Counted from the stretch's first letter, positions 11,661 to 23,662 are shown. The stretch: DNA of 64,000 nucleotides from Sorex araneus (GCF_027595985.1 NC_073307.1:43626594-43690593), one strand, 5' to 3'. Translations and numbers: made by a program. Notes: a model not told the origin generated them from the letters alone.

Positions 11661-11817
11661 AGAACTAGTGAGATAGTACTTAGGCAGGGTGCTTGCATTG
11701 CATGCGGCCAAACAGGGTTTGATCCCCAGTACCACATATGGCCCCCAAGCCTTGCCAAGAATGATCCCTGAGTTTAGAATCATGAGTAAGCCTGAGTGGG
11801 CCCCAAGCCCAGAAATT
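11661..11817 (+). mobile_element. SOR-type SINE, array member 1
   Basis: Head GTGAGATAGTACTTAGGCAG; B box GGTTTGATCCC; first of four head-to-tail copies. Confidence 0.75.
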
Positions 11818-11831
11818 TTAAAAAAGACTTT

Positions 11832-12004
11832 GGGGTTGGAGATAAAGTACAGCGAGCAGGGTGTTAGCCGCATGCAGCTAACCCGGGTTCAATCCCCCAG
11901 TACCACGTATGTTCCCCAGTCCTCACCAAGAATGACCCCTGAGTGCAGAATCAGGAGTAAGCCTTGAGGACCACTGAGTGTGATTCCCAAGCCAAAAATT
12001 AAAA
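11832..12004 (+). mobile_element. SOR-type SINE, array member 2
   Basis: Head GGGGTTGGAGATAAAGTACA; B box GGTTCAATCCC; ends AAAAATTAAAAG. Confidence 0.78.
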
Positions 12005-12010
12005 GACTTT

Positions 12011-12138
12011 AGGGATGGGTCCAATCTAGATTCAATCCCTGACAACCCATATTGTCCCCTGAGTCCTTCTAGCAGTGATCCCTGAGCACAGATCCAGTTG
12101 TAACCCCTGATTATCACTGGGAGTGGCAAAAAAAAGAA
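12011..12138 (+). mobile_element. SOR-type SINE, array member 3, 5' damaged
   Basis: The head is largely lost; TTCAATCCCTGACAACCCAT and the CCCTGAGCAC body remain. Confidence 0.65.
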
Positions 12139-12148
12139 ATGAAAAATT

Positions 12149-12330
12149 GGGGACTGGAGCAATAATAATACAGTGGGTGGAGTGCTTGCCTTGCATGAGA
12201 CCAACCTGGGTTCAATCTCTGGCCCTGCATATCATCCCCAACCCAAGCACTGCCAGGAATGTCTCCTTGGTTCAGAACCAGAAATAAATCCTGAGCATCA
12301 CCAGGTGTGACCTGAAAACAAAACAAAACA
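12149..12330 (+). mobile_element. SOR-type SINE, array member 4
   Basis: Head GGGGACTGGAGCAATAATAA; tail of AAAAC repeats. Confidence 0.75.
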
Positions 12331-12349
12331 AAATACACAAGGTAGAAAA

Positions 12350-12600
12350 ACCAGGAGGAGGACTAGAACCTGCCTTGCAGGGAGGAGGCCCTGGTTGATC
12401 CCGTGGCACCACCCACATGCACCAAGCATGGTTCAGGCAACTCTGCTTTTGGGACCCCTATATCATGTGATCGCTCCTGTACAGCCAGACATGTGTGAGC
12501 ACCACAACTAAATGCATGTGATCCACAGCAAGCACCAAGGTCAAGTGTTTGAGCATTGCAACCAGCTGTACAGGCACACACCAAGCATATGTGTACCTTC
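12350..12600 (+). mobile_element. Possible SINE-derived segment
   Basis: CCTGCCTTGCAGGGAGGAGG and GGTTGATCCCGTGGCACC hint at a SINE head, but the rest does not follow the consensus. Confidence 0.25.
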
Positions 12601-13125
12601 ATATTTATGACAATGGCAGCTTATCAGGAGGCAAGAATATTTGAGAAAGCATGAAGAGAGATGCCCCAAGTGAGAGAAAGACCCTCACATGCAGTCTTGC
12701 CAAACGAAAACTCAATTGCAAGTTTTCTGAAAGGCATCTGGGAATCCGTTATAAACTATGGAGACACTTGAACCAGCAATTCTGCATTTTGCACAAGTAG
12801 GTGGTGTAAGAAGGAGACAGATCCTTCCTGGGAGGCCAAGACAGCAAGACCCTGCCTGCCTCTCCTGGGGCTGCCTCTCAGGAGTATTTGATGGCCAGTG
12901 AACTTCAGAAGCAAGTCTTCATGAAAGCAACTCTTTGGAGCTTGTGATGAGCCTGTGGTGTTCCTCAGCCAGCACCCATGCCTGCTGTGGGCAAAGCATC
13001 CTCCTGACCCTAACTACGCCCTACCTGTGGGAGCTGGCGGACAGACATGCTGATGCCCCCCACCCCCACTTGCTGTGTGATGCGTAATGAAGTTCTTTGT
13101 CTCTGCAGAAAAATGATCATAGTTA
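12601..13125. other. No gene recognised
   Basis: Apparently unique sequence; nothing identifiable. Confidence 0.5.
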
Positions 13126-13129
13126 TTTT

Positions 13130-13324
13130 CTTTTGTTTTTGCTTTTGGGGTTGTGGGTTTTCTGCACCACATGTGGCAGTGCTCTGGCACTGTTCCTGGC
13201 TCTGTGCTCAGGGATCATTTCTGGTGGGGCTGAGGGGTCCATAGGCTGTGTCGGGAAGGGAACCAGACTTGATCATGTGCAAGGCAAATAAGTGCCTTAT
13301 CCCCTGTACTGTCTCTCTGACCCC
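13130..13324 (-). mobile_element. SOR-type SINE, old
   Basis: The T-rich 3' end (13130-13160) and GGGGTCAGAGAGACAGTACA head at the far side are readable; the copy has a small internal insertion. Confidence 0.68.
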
Positions 13325-13703
13325 ATCATCACCGTCATTTTCTCCAGAGAAGTTAATAGGGACTTTCAGAAATTAAAGAACCAACCCAGATCATACAGCC
13401 ATTACCTGCAGAGTCAGGCCAGAGCCCAGGGCACTGAACAAGCCTCTGGCTAAGTAGAAGAGCGCCTGCCTGGATAAGCAATGGAGAAAATGGAAGGGAA
13501 GAAGCGCGGAGGAGTTCTCAGAGTCCATTTTCATTTTATCAGTCCAACGGGTTTCCTGGAACTCTGCAGTCCAGCAGAAAGTTCCCAAACTGGGGTGACC
13601 CATGCCAGCTACCAGGTCACTCCAGGTCACGTTCTTGAAGTTTACCCCTCTCCTCGTCAGCAAGTACCCAGAATCCTATGATGACGTATTAGAAATGCAA
13701 GAG

Positions 13704-13818
13704 CAGGGCTGGGGAGCTAGCTCAGAGTGGAGCACCCCAGAGTACCGGGTCCCAGCCCCAGGACTGCGGGTTCCCCTGAGCACTACTGGGGGTGAACCCA
13801 AACCAAAAATTCAAAAAG
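13704..13818 (+). mobile_element. SINE remnant
   Basis: GGGCTGGGGAGCTAGCTCAG head and CCCTGAGCACTACTGGGGGT end; the middle is shortened. Confidence 0.45.
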
Positions 13819-14193
13819 CAAGGCTAAGCGAGCTGAAATTCCACATACTTGCATGAACATTAAATTGATTCTTTAGAAAGACCAACGATGACAACGGTGG
13901 GGGGATGGGGTGGGTAAATGGTTCTAGAAAAGAGAAAAGAGTAAATTTTTCATGTTTTGCACATAATGTTTTATAAGTCTTATTTGTTTCCAATTAAATA
14001 AACAGAATTTAGAGATCATAGAAAAGGCATGCGGTTCAGACAAGAAATTTGAAGCAGAACCCACAGACTTGTTCTGGAAATGATTCAGTGGGGAAAGGCA
14101 TACATCCAGAGGTTTGCAAAGGAACATACAGTTCCACACTTGAATAAAAATAAAGTGCTTAAGGTACGTGTGATTTAAAAAAATTCCTGTATA

Positions 14194-14358
14194 GGGGCTA
14201 GAAAGATAGTACAGCAGGTAGGGCATTTGCCTTACATGCAACCAACCTGGGTTTAATCCCCAGCATCCCATATGGTCTCCTGAGCCCACCAGAAGTGATT
14301 CTTGAGCACAGAGCCAGAAGGGACCCCTGAGCACCACCAGGTGTGGCCCCCCAAATAA
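14194..14358 (+). mobile_element. SOR-type SINE
   Basis: Near full length: GGGGCTAGAAAGATAGTACA to GTGTGGCCCCCCAAATAAG. Confidence 0.8.
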
Positions 14359-14359
14359 G

Positions 14360-15020
14360 TAATAATAGTTTGCATGTAACTATTTTTTTTCTTTCTTGAT
14401 TAACCAAATTCTGGCCTCGACTCCGTGGGGAAGACAACTCCACTCTATGGGGAAGATATCATTTAAATCTTGATAGGAAATATATAACAAACAATTCAGG
14501 ACCTCTTTAGGTCATTTTTTTTTTCTTTCACTCTTTGTGTATAAAGAAGGGAGTTTGGATCCATCCTCTTTGCTTCTGCTCATCTATTTCAGAAGTCAGA
14601 GGAGCCATGGGCTCCCCAGAGGCCCTGTTGATGACCTGTTGTCAGAGAAATGATGGAAACACCTGGGACGTGGCCCGGAGTCCATTCTTAAACTCAGTGA
14701 CTGATCAGCTGCAATCTGGACTTTGGCCAGCAGATTACTTGTCCTGTCAAAGGATACAGAAGCACAAGGAACAGAGACATCAAAAAGGAAGTGAGCACAT
14801 AAACCCCATCACCACCAGCATCAGAGAAATGCCATGTGTTCCCAAGATAGGACTCTGCTTTTCTGTTGAAAGCTGCTCCTTATGAAATCTTCCTGACCTC
14901 CTCCTCAGAAATTCTGCTTCTGCACTGGTCCACTCTCTGGGTGCTCAAAACCCAGTGCTCAGTCTGGTCCTTTCTCTACAGACGTGATTTGGGGAGGTAG
15001 TCTGTTCACTCCCCTCTCCC
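14360..15020. other. No gene recognised
   Basis: A 116-codon open frame (14535-14885) lacks any feature I recognise and is probably chance. Confidence 0.5.
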
Positions 15021-15023
15021 ACT

Positions 15024-15167
15024 TTTTGGTTTTGGGGCCACATCTGGAGATGCTCATTACTCCTGGTAGTACTGAGGGGAGGGGGGTATGTAGGATGCCA
15101 GGAATCAAACCCGTATCTGCCGTCTAAAAGGCATGCGCCACACTCACTAGACCATCTCTCCAACCCC
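15024..15167 (-). mobile_element. SOR-type SINE, old
   Basis: GGGTTGGAGAGATGGTCTAG head near 15167; contains a G-rich expansion at 15074-15086. Confidence 0.65.
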
Positions 15168-15246
15168 TGTTCATCCTAGTTTACATGAACCTAGTAGGGA
15201 GATCACAGAAAACTTGTTGTGATTTAGGCAAGAAAAAAGAAGCGAA

Positions 15247-15424
15247 GGGGCTGGAGTGATAGCACAGCAGGTAGGTGTTTGCCTTGCACACGGCCGACCC
15301 AGGTTCAATTCCCAGCATCCCATATGGCCCCCTGAGCACTGCCAGGAGTAATTCCTGAGTGTATGAGCCAGGAGTAACCTCTGTGCATCGCCAGGTGTGA
15401 TCCAAAAAGGAAAAAAAAAAAAGA
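15247..15424 (+). mobile_element. SOR-type SINE, young
   Basis: Close to consensus with B box GGTTCAATTCC. A short duplication AAAAAGAAGC flanks the element and its A-tail. Confidence 0.88.
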
Positions 15425-16340
15425 AGCAGAATACCAAGAAGTGAGTGTGTGGATCTGGCCCAAATCTTACATTCAAAGATAAAAGATGGTAAATCTTCGC
15501 AGGATGTGTGAATTGGATGGGATATACAAACTGGGTTGGTGGGGATGGCCATGTTCCCCAACAGGCAGTGGCGAGGAGTAGAAACAGCCAGCCGGGCAGT
15601 GAGAGAGACCTATGAATGTGTCCAGAATGACTTGGTTTGTGATTTTTCACTTCCCAGTTCCTGCCCCTGCAGAGAAGCCTGGTTGTTATTTCCTGTGCTT
15701 GGAAATCCTAACTATCCCAGTGGCTTTGCCACTAATGAGCTGTGGGACCTTTGAGGCGCCATCTGTCAAGCCCCCCTGAATGGCAGTAGGAGACCATTGC
15801 CTTGTCCTGAGACAGGAAGAAGACCCTGCTTCTTGGGAGTCTCGGAGAATTGGTACTACAGGCAGCTCTGTTATATAGCCTTACTGCCTGGAAGCAATGA
15901 AAGCCACCCGTAGTATGATGTTCACACCAAGGTGTTTCCTCATAAAAAAAAAAAAAAACATTGGGGCCCCAAGCAGGGGTGCTCAGAGCTTCGCCCATGG
16001 AGTGCTGTGGAGGAAGCCACATCCTGTTTGGTGCTGGGCGACTCTTCGAGCCTAGGAATCAAAACCAGGCTCCTCTAGGCTGAGGCCTGTGTCCCAGCCC
16101 TTTGAACACCTCTTTGAGAATGTTGTCCATTCCCGAAGTTGGATTATGTGCAATGAACCTGATATCTATGAATTAATAAGGACATAAAATCTGCAGTCCA
16201 AATTGAAATGTATTTCTGTTTTAAGAACAATGTGATTATGCTATAGATACATTCATTTCAGGTTAAATGTGCTTTACACATAGGAACATCCATCCATCTA
16301 CCTATCCATCTCTCTACCTACCTATCTAACTGTTTGTTTT
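15425..16340. other. Mostly unassigned; possible SINE remnant at 15945-16105
   Basis: 15945-16105 has words like an antisense SINE but is too decayed to be sure. An A-run lies at 15943-15958. Confidence 0.3.
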
Positions 16341-16344
16341 TGCA

Positions 16345-16525
16345 GGGGGTCTATACCTAGCCGTGTAAAGGGTTATTCCTGGCTCTGCACTCAGGAATAA
16401 CTCCTGCTGGGGCTCAAAGGACCACAAAGGGTATACACATTTGGGGATCATATGTAGTGCCAGGGATCTAACCAGGGCCAGCCACATGCAAGACAAGCAC
16501 CCTATCCACTGTACTATCACTTCAG
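16345..16525 (-). mobile_element. SOR-type SINE
   Basis: It has GGCTCTGCACTCAGGAATAA and a TGAAGTGATAGTACAGTGGA head; about 20 bases are inserted in the middle. Confidence 0.72.
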
Positions 16526-16540
16526 TTATATTTAACTATC

Positions 16541-16752
16541 AGGTAGAGCATTTGCCTTGCATTGTGGCCAACCCAGGTTCAATTCCTCCATCCCTCTCAG
16601 AGAGCCCAGTAAGCTACTGAGAGTATTCTGCCCACATAGCAGAGCCTAGCAAGCTACCCACGGCATATTCGATATGCCAAAAAACAGTAACAAGTCTCAC
16701 AATGGAGACATTACTGGTACCTGCTCGAGCAAATAGATGAACAATGGGACAA
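16541..16752 (+). mobile_element. Composite SINE with RTE tail, 5' truncated
   Basis: It starts in the head at AGGTAGAGCATTTGCC, has the B box GGTTCAATTCC, the GAGAGCCCAGTAAGC core and the GGAGACATTACTGG tail. Confidence 0.85.
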
Positions 16753-16754
16753 AA

Positions 16755-16900
16755 ACAGGGGCAAGGAGATAGAACAGTGGTTAGGGCACATGCGTGGGGT
16801 ACACCCACCTGGATTATATTCCCAGCACCACATGGTCCTACGAGTATCCACGAGTATCCACGCTGGTCCTACAAGTATCCACGTGAGTGATCTTGGCATC
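16755..16900 (+). mobile_element. SINE remnant with local duplication
   Basis: The head GGCAAGGAGATAGAACAGTG is followed by a partly duplicated TCCTACGAGTATCCACG unit. Confidence 0.4.
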
Positions 16901-17790
16901 CCTGGAGCTGCAGAACCCAAGCATCTCAGACCTGTGTCCTGAACCACTGACCTAGTAGGTGGAAAATCACCAGTGGGGACCCTGAACTCCAGAACTGCCC
17001 TCAGAGGACCCCCACAAAGGACAATATCTGGCTAAATCACTCACATTCCGATGACACGTGTCTACTTCAGAAAACCCTCTTCCTTCGTAGATCTAAATTT
17101 TTCTCCCAGGCCATTTAAAAGAATATACTCTGAGCAATAACAGACTTGACACCACAGAGAATCTATTGCCCCCTGAAACACAATCTCCTCAGACTTACAG
17201 CTCAGAATATGGAGAGGGTCCCTAGAGCACCCAATTGCCCCTTATATATGCCATTTGGTTTCCCTTTGATATCTAAACTCTATTCTCTGTCCCACCTCCC
17301 CAGAGATGGTCGTTCTCTCTGCTCTGAGCAAACCCTGTTGCATATGTAGCCAGACCTTATACTGTGAACACAGCTCCTCCCCAAGGGCGTCCTGGTTTGA
17401 TTTCTGAGCTCATCTACCCACCATCATATTCATTCTTTCGTGTAGTCCTTGGAAGCATAGTTTCTTTTTATACAGATGTATGAGATGTCATTATATATGA
17501 GCCTAGGGAAAACACCATGTTATAAGGCACTACATACAGACAACCACACTTTTATCTCTAGCAGGGTTATATAAGGATGATAGGTTATCTTTCAACCCAG
17601 TGCGTTAAGAAAGCTCATGTGAGATTACCATCTGGACCCTAGCCTTTTCCGTATCTTCTTCGCCTTTGATTCAGTGTCTTGTCTTTTTTATGTTTATGTT
17701 TGTCCTTGCACTATATTTCTGAAGTGAATTTTCAAACCAAACATACAGACATGTATAGTTAAACCTAATTCATAAACTACCTCCCCACCT
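16901..17790. other. No gene or repeat recognised
   Basis: Nothing identifiable. Confidence 0.5.
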
Positions 17791-17976
17791 TACGTTATAT
17801 ATTTTAGCTTACAAAAGTGCTAGATGTATCTTTTATTTCACCACCCCCCCACCACAGTGCCAGTAATCTGCCACCACTGTCCCCTAAGTCCCTTCTCAGC
17901 TGTCCTTTTCTCCTCCTCCTCCCCTTGCCTTTCTCTCCCAAGCCTGCTGGTAATCTCAGTTCTTTTGTCAGAATCT

Positions 17977-18495
17977 CTTTTTTAAAAAAATTTTTTGTAT
18001 TCATTATGTATTTTTAATTTTTTTTTAATTTTATTGAAACACCATGAGATAGTTACAAGCTTTAATGTTTGGGTTACAATCTCACAATGATCAAACACCT
18101 ATCCACCAGTGCACATTCCTGACCACCAATATCCCGAGTACACCCCCTCTATCCCACCCTCCCCCTGCCTCTATGGCAGACAATATTCCCCATACTCTCT
18201 TTCTACTTTTGGGCATTATGGCTTGCAACACAGACACTGAGAGTTCATCATGTTTGGTCCATGATCTACTTTCAGCACACATCTCCCATCCCAACTGATT
18301 CCTCCAGCCATCATTTTCTTAGTGATCCCTTCTCTATTCCATTGCCTTCTCCCCACCGCCCATGAAGCAGGCTTCCAGCTATGGGAAAATCCCCCTGGCC
18401 CTTGTATCTACTGTCCTTGGGTGTCAGCCACATGTTATGTTCTTCTATACTGTACAAATGAGTGCAGTCCTTCTATGTCTGTTCCTCTCTTTCTG
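17977..18495 (-). mobile_element. Young 5'-truncated L1 3' end
   Basis: The - strand runs from GACATAGAAGGACTGCACTC-like text to CTATCTCATGGTGTTTCAAT and AAAATT repeats. The perfect 14-bp target duplication TTTTGTCAGAATCT lies at 17963-17976 and 18496-18509. Confidence 0.9.
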
Positions 18496-18570
18496 TTTTG
18501 TCAGAATCTAAGGGTTTGTTTTAATTGAACACTGCTTCTTTGTTTCGCTTCTTAAAATATCACACATGCT

Positions 18571-18741
18571 TGGGGGCTGGAGCGATAGCACAGTGGGTAG
18601 GGTGTTTGCCTTGCACACGGCCGACCCGGGTTTTAATCCCAGCATCCCATATGGTCCCCTGAGCACCGCCAGGGGTGATTCCTAAGTGAAGAGCCAGGAG
18701 TAACCCCTGTGCATCGCCGGGTGTGACCCAAAAAAAAAAAA
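18571..18741 (+). mobile_element. SOR-type SINE, young
   Basis: Intact head and body with A-tail (18729-18742). Target duplication ATCACACATGC at 18559-18569 and 18742-18752. Confidence 0.93.
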
Positions 18742-18861
18742 ATCACACATGCATAAGATTATTCAGTATGTGTCTTTGTCCTTCTGACCTATTTCATTTA
18801 ACATAACATCTTCTAGTTCTATTCATGTTGTTTAAAAAAAAAAAGCTTTACATTCTTTTCA

Positions 18862-19003
18862 GGTCTGGAGAGAATTCAATAGGCTCAGTGCATGCTCTGA
18901 AGCAGAAGGCCTGGGTTTGATCCCCAGGAATGCACAGTCCTCTCAGCACCAAACTGGGAATGGCCCCTGAGTATTGCCAGGTGTAGCCAAAAGTAAAACT
19001 AAA
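18862..19003 (+). mobile_element. SINE, old
   Basis: GGTTTGATCCCCAGGAATGC and CCCTGAGTATTGCCAGGTGT are recognisable. Confidence 0.55.
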
Positions 19004-19134
19004 GTCCTTTTAAGACCTGCTTAGCATTAAGAAACATCAATAAATGTTTAATTTTACTCAAGATTTACCTTTACTCAAGATTAACTCCTTTCTCACATGC
19101 AACCAATGATTAAAGAATTGGTAATGGGGGTGAG

Positions 19135-19275
19135 GAGGGTGGAGGATAGTACAGAGGGAAGGGCGCTTGCCTTGCATGCAGCCTACTCAAATTAAATTTC
19201 TGGCACAAAATATAGTCCCCCAACCCTTGTCAGGAATGAACCATGAGTTAACACACACACTATAACCTAAAATAA
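19135..19275 (+). mobile_element. SINE, old
   Basis: Head GGATAGTACAGAGGGAAGGG and GCTTGCCTTGCATGCAGCC; B box destroyed. Confidence 0.5.
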
Positions 19276-19330
19276 TTGTTCTCCACATGAATTAAGTTTA
19301 TAATATGATGTATGTGTATTAAATGTAGGT

Positions 19331-19577
19331 AGCACTTTAGCACTGTCTTCCCATTGTTCATCGATTTGCTCAAGAGAGCACCAGTAACGTCTCCATTGTG
19401 AGTTGTTGTTCCTGTTTTTGGCATATCCAAAACACCACGGGGAGTTTGCCAGGCTCTGCCGTGTGGGGGGGATACTCTTAGTAACTTTTCAGATTCTCTG
19501 AGAGGGACGGATGAATCGAACTCGGATTGGTCGCATGCAAAGCAAATGCCCTACCTGCTGTGCGATCGCTCCAGCCC
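19331..19577 (-). mobile_element. Composite SINE with RTE tail
   Basis: The RTE-like 3' end (CCAGTAACGTCTCCATTGTG on the + strand at 19380-19399) and the tRNA head (GGGCTGGAGCGATCGCACAG near 19577) bracket the GGCATATCCAAAACACCACG core. Confidence 0.9.
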
Positions 19578-19579
19578 TA

Positions 19580-20785
19580 GATGTATATAATATCTGCCAA
19601 ATTACTGATGGTTTACTTTTTGCTTAGTCATCTAAGCAAAAGTATGGTGAGATTCATCAGACAGAGATAGTCAATGATTGCTACCTGGAGATGGCTACCT
19701 GACAGAATTTAATCTCTGCAAGAGGTCAGTGTGCAGTTGTCTAATCAGATTTATATTCTGAAGGTTATTGCCTGACATCACTTTAACCTTTCCAGTCATT
19801 TTCCTTCATGGGAATCAGCCCCTAGTCCACAGAAGACACATATTTTTAATAGGGTATTATCAGAATGAAAAGCTAAAGGTATGAGTCATTAGTTATCAGG
19901 GATTTTTTTTTTTGGTGTGTGTGTGTCATATTGAAGATGTACAATTATCAGATGCTCTTCTAAGCACATTTTATCACATCATTAGTTGAGTTTTATTCTC
20001 ATAAGGAATGTCCTATCATCTTTCTGCAAGAACCTTTGGCGACAAGTCCAAAAGTTCATATATATCAGCATAAATATTGACATGCCCACTAGCATCACAC
20101 TTTCTTCTTCTGTTTTTAATCATGACTCATCTCCCATCTCCAATAATCCAAATATTTCACACAGTCCCTGAAGATCAAACTAAGTCTACATCCTTGCTTG
20201 AATCCTTGCTATACCCAAAGCATGAATACATTCATGAATAGGGTTTCAGATGAAAAGTTTCAAATTGGGTCTATGTCACTGTTGTGATCTGTTTGTTTGC
20301 TTGATTAATTTATTTCAATGGAGTGCTACTGCAGCTTATTGCTGGGACTCACAGATAAAACTGAGACCTTCTGTAGGCAGAACATGTGCTCTAGTCCTTA
20401 GCACTGTCCCTTAAGCCCTGTGGTCAGTTGCAACTTAAAAGTGTTCATTTGTCTTAGACAATGTTGTCTCCTTGATTATTGTCTTCAAGAAAATCACTTT
20501 CCAGTTTCCAATTTTTAGAAGAGAAAAATGCCATCTTTTCAGAGAATGGTTTGATAGAAAAAATTTTCTAGTCTAACCATTGATTACGTACAACAACAAA
20601 ATGATAAAGGAAATTCAGATTTATACATGCTCCCATCACCCTTCGTCTACATTCACCCTAGTCCAGCCAAGAGTGAGACTTTATCCTTCTCAGATGTACA
20701 ACAGTGATAGTCTGGGGCTAAATACTAGCAGTTATCCTTTCTCCCACCACAGGAGCTGTGAACATGTAGTCCTTCGGAGACAAAT
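19580..20785. other. Largely unassigned
   Basis: Apart from a doubtful antisense SINE near 20310-20422, nothing was recognised. Confidence 0.4.
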
Positions 20786-20964
20786 ACATTCCCTTTTCTT
20801 TCTCTTCTTTTCTCTTCTTTTCTTTTCTTTTCTCTTCTTTTCTTTTCATTTCTTTTCTTTTCTTTTTTTCTTTTCCTTTCTTTTATCTTATTTCCTTTTC
20901 TTTTTCTTCCTTTTTTCCCTTTCCTTTCCTTTCCTTCCCTTTCTTTTTCTTTCTCTGCTTTTCT
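20786..20964 (+). repeat. Polypyrimidine tract, TTTTC-rich
   Basis: Almost pure C/T for about 175 bases with TTTTC and TTTCC units; it abuts the 3' end of an antisense SINE, so it may have grown from that SINE's poly(A). Confidence 0.95.
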
Positions 20965-21095
20965 TATTTTTGGGGGCCACACCCAGTGTTGCTCAGGGTC
21001 CTGGCTATGCTGAGGAGACCAGCCATGTTGGGCTCAAACCTGAGCTTCCCACAGGCAAAGCATGTATTCGCCCTTAGAGCCATTGCCCTGTTCCC
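20965..21095 (-). mobile_element. SINE, old
   Basis: GGGGGCCACACCCAGTGTTG 3' part and GCCCTTAGAGCCATTGCCCT 5' part. Confidence 0.5.
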
Positions 21096-21099
21096 AGAG

Positions 21100-23490
21100 G
21101 GGATTTTGTTTTCTTGGCACAATCTACAACCCCCAACCAGGTTACACACCCGCTGGAGGAGTTTCTCTGGGCACCCCACTAAGCCAATAGCCCAACTGCA
21201 CATCAGATACTCTCATGGTACCCTGGACCCCTCGTTCTTAGAGATTGCCTGGGTTGTGGAATTTTCCTTGGCATCTGCTTAACCCACTAGCTTGTAGGGG
21301 CTGTAGAGTCTGGACTGTGGCAACTTTTCCTCACAGTCAGAGTCCACAAGCTGGGGCTATGTCGTGGAGATCTGAGTGTCAATAAACAAGGGAGGAAAAA
21401 CTTTCGTTTTCTGCATAGCTTTTACAATGGCCTAAAGTTTAGGTTGTAATATACTACAAAAAATATAGGGCAATTTTGTAAAAAAGTCAAACATTTATAA
21501 AATATATCATCTAAGTCTCCATTTTGATTCCCTCATCTTTACTCAAAGCTCTCTTTTTGGAGCATCCAGCATCCGGTTTGGCAGAACTGGGAAGCAGCTG
21601 TTTGGCTGTCGCTGGTTCGAGCTCATGATGGATTGTACCCGAGATGTCCAGCAGACAAGGAAGTGAGACGCAGGCATTACTGGCTGAACTTTTAGCAGCT
21701 GGGAAAGCCAGACTTGTACCATTGCACACAAAAAGGTGGAAAATGATGGGAAGTTCTATTCTCAAAGAACTCAGGTTTAAGGCAGAGATGTCTGCCTGTC
21801 TGTCCTTTATCTTTCAAAGGTACTTTCCCAGATATAGTTCAGATGCCTCATGAAGGAAGAGGTGGCGGTTTTAGCCTTTCTCACTTTAAATAGCAAACTG
21901 AAAAGTTATTTGGGGGAGCTGGGGGAAAAAGTCATTCCAACAAGTCCCCAGACAAGATTCAGTGGCTGATACCCCACAGTCTCCCAAGAATAACCAAGTG
22001 CAGCCCTGGCACCCCCCCACCCCCCGCCACCAACCCACAAGAGTACTGCTGAGTGTGACTCTGAGGGCTCCCTGAGCCCCGCTGAGGGTCACCATTGGAG
22101 TGACCAGATAATCCCTGGCACCAGAGCAGCACCACATGCTCAAGTCTTTGTATTAAACCACAGTCAAGTGCCCTCTGAACAGCCCTTGGGAGGCCTATGC
22201 CCTCAAAAAATATCCTGCTTTGGTGTTTGCATGCAATGTATAGTCATTTGCATCTACATTCATGTGATACCTTGTCAAATTTGCAATAGAAACAATCCCA
22301 GAGCCCTAACTCAGGGGATACCTATGAGCTTCCGTGGCACAGCACTCCTTACATGGTCCCTCCCTCCCACCTCCATTCCAGGACGAGATGCCCCAGGCTA
22401 GGTCTACCAGATGTCTAGAGATTCCCAGCTCTGATGGAGACCAGGGATAGGAGATGGTTGATCTGAGACATGCTGTGGGGCCCCGAGAGAGGCAGCGCAG
22501 AGATCCATCCCTGCAGCATCCCTGATGCTGGTCATTCCTGAGAGGCCTTGCTTCAGCCTGACATTTCCAGAACTTTCTCTCTTCAGCTTCAGTGATGCAA
22601 CCCTGACCTGTCTCAGGGCCCTACATTGCACAGAGGCCCAGGTCAATCCCGGGCACTGTTGGGCATAGTCCTGATCTCCCTCATCATCACCAGGGAAGCT
22701 TCCCCTGCCCCAAACACACATGCACAGACAAAATTGCACTCCCTGAACACAGTGGTGTCAGAATGCCAAGAGTCAGGACTTTGAAGACTGTGGTGCTACG
22801 AATGGTTTTGTTCATTACACCTAGAGAAGGTTGTAATATGCAGGTTTCTGGTCGTGATTCAGCTGTGAGAATTAAAATCTATAAGCAGCCCTCTTGATTT
22901 ATGCAGCCACAGAAACTCAAATAGGATAAAGGCCACAAGAAGCCTAGCCTGAAGGTCTGTGATTGAGAGTTGCAGCTATATTCCCAGCACTGGGAGACTT
23001 TGAATTAAAATGTTGGAGATCATTAATGAAATCCTTTCCAAAATCTTCTTGCTGTGACCTTCCCCTAAGGCCAGCTCCCTTAGGTATCCCACACTTGGAG
23101 AAATAACTAGTGATGAGGATTATTCGATAGCGGCTTAGCTAACACGACTTCCCAGGGTCTCCGGACATCAATCTCTGAGTCATCAATCAGAGAAGTCAGC
23201 TAAAAGTGGGACTTTGATCCCCCTCAGCCTCACCCTACGCCCCATGGGACCCAAAATACATTCTGTAGTTATGTCCTGGGCTCCTGACCAGCTTTGAAAA
23301 AGCAGTCACATGTCTGACATTTCAAGGGTGGCTCCTGATCCAGAGCGAAGGCCATTTGGGCAAGAAGTATGAGCTCCTTCTTACTGTCAAAATATTTGGT
23401 CAAAGGAATATGAAAGAAAACAGGGAAATGGAGAGCAAGATCTTTAGATGTATATATGAGCCACTGTAAGAATAAGAGTATTGTTCAGAG
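21100..23490. other. Longest repeat-poor intergenic stretch before TMED7
   Basis: About 2.4 kb without a confidently named repeat or ORF. It is the best place here to look for a conserved noncoding element. Confidence 0.4.
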
Positions 23491-23494
23491 ACAA

Positions 23495-23662
23495 GGGGCC
23501 AGAGTGATAATATAGCAGGTAGGGCACTTGCCTTGCAAGCCACTGGCCCAAGTTCAATCCCCCAACAGCATTTCATATGGTCCCTGAGCACCAGCCTGAG
23601 TAATTCTTAAGTGCAAAGCCAGGAGTAAGCCCTAAGTGTTGCTAGGTGTGGCCCAATAAAAC
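23495..23662 (+). mobile_element. SOR-type SINE
   Basis: GGGGCCAGAGTGATAATATA head; tail of CAAACAAAAC repeats. Confidence 0.78.

Larger units (their letters stand above)
17790..18860 (-). mobile_element. Old antisense L1 3' region, interrupted twice
   Basis: L1 text occurs at 17790-17976, 18510-18569 and 18753-18835 (TGACCTATTTCATTTAACAT). A younger L1 and a SINE separate the pieces. Confidence 0.65.

Noticed and set aside
12363..12602. Cysteine-rich small protein on the - strand
   Set aside because: It lies in probable SINE-derived sequence, with no signal of a gene.
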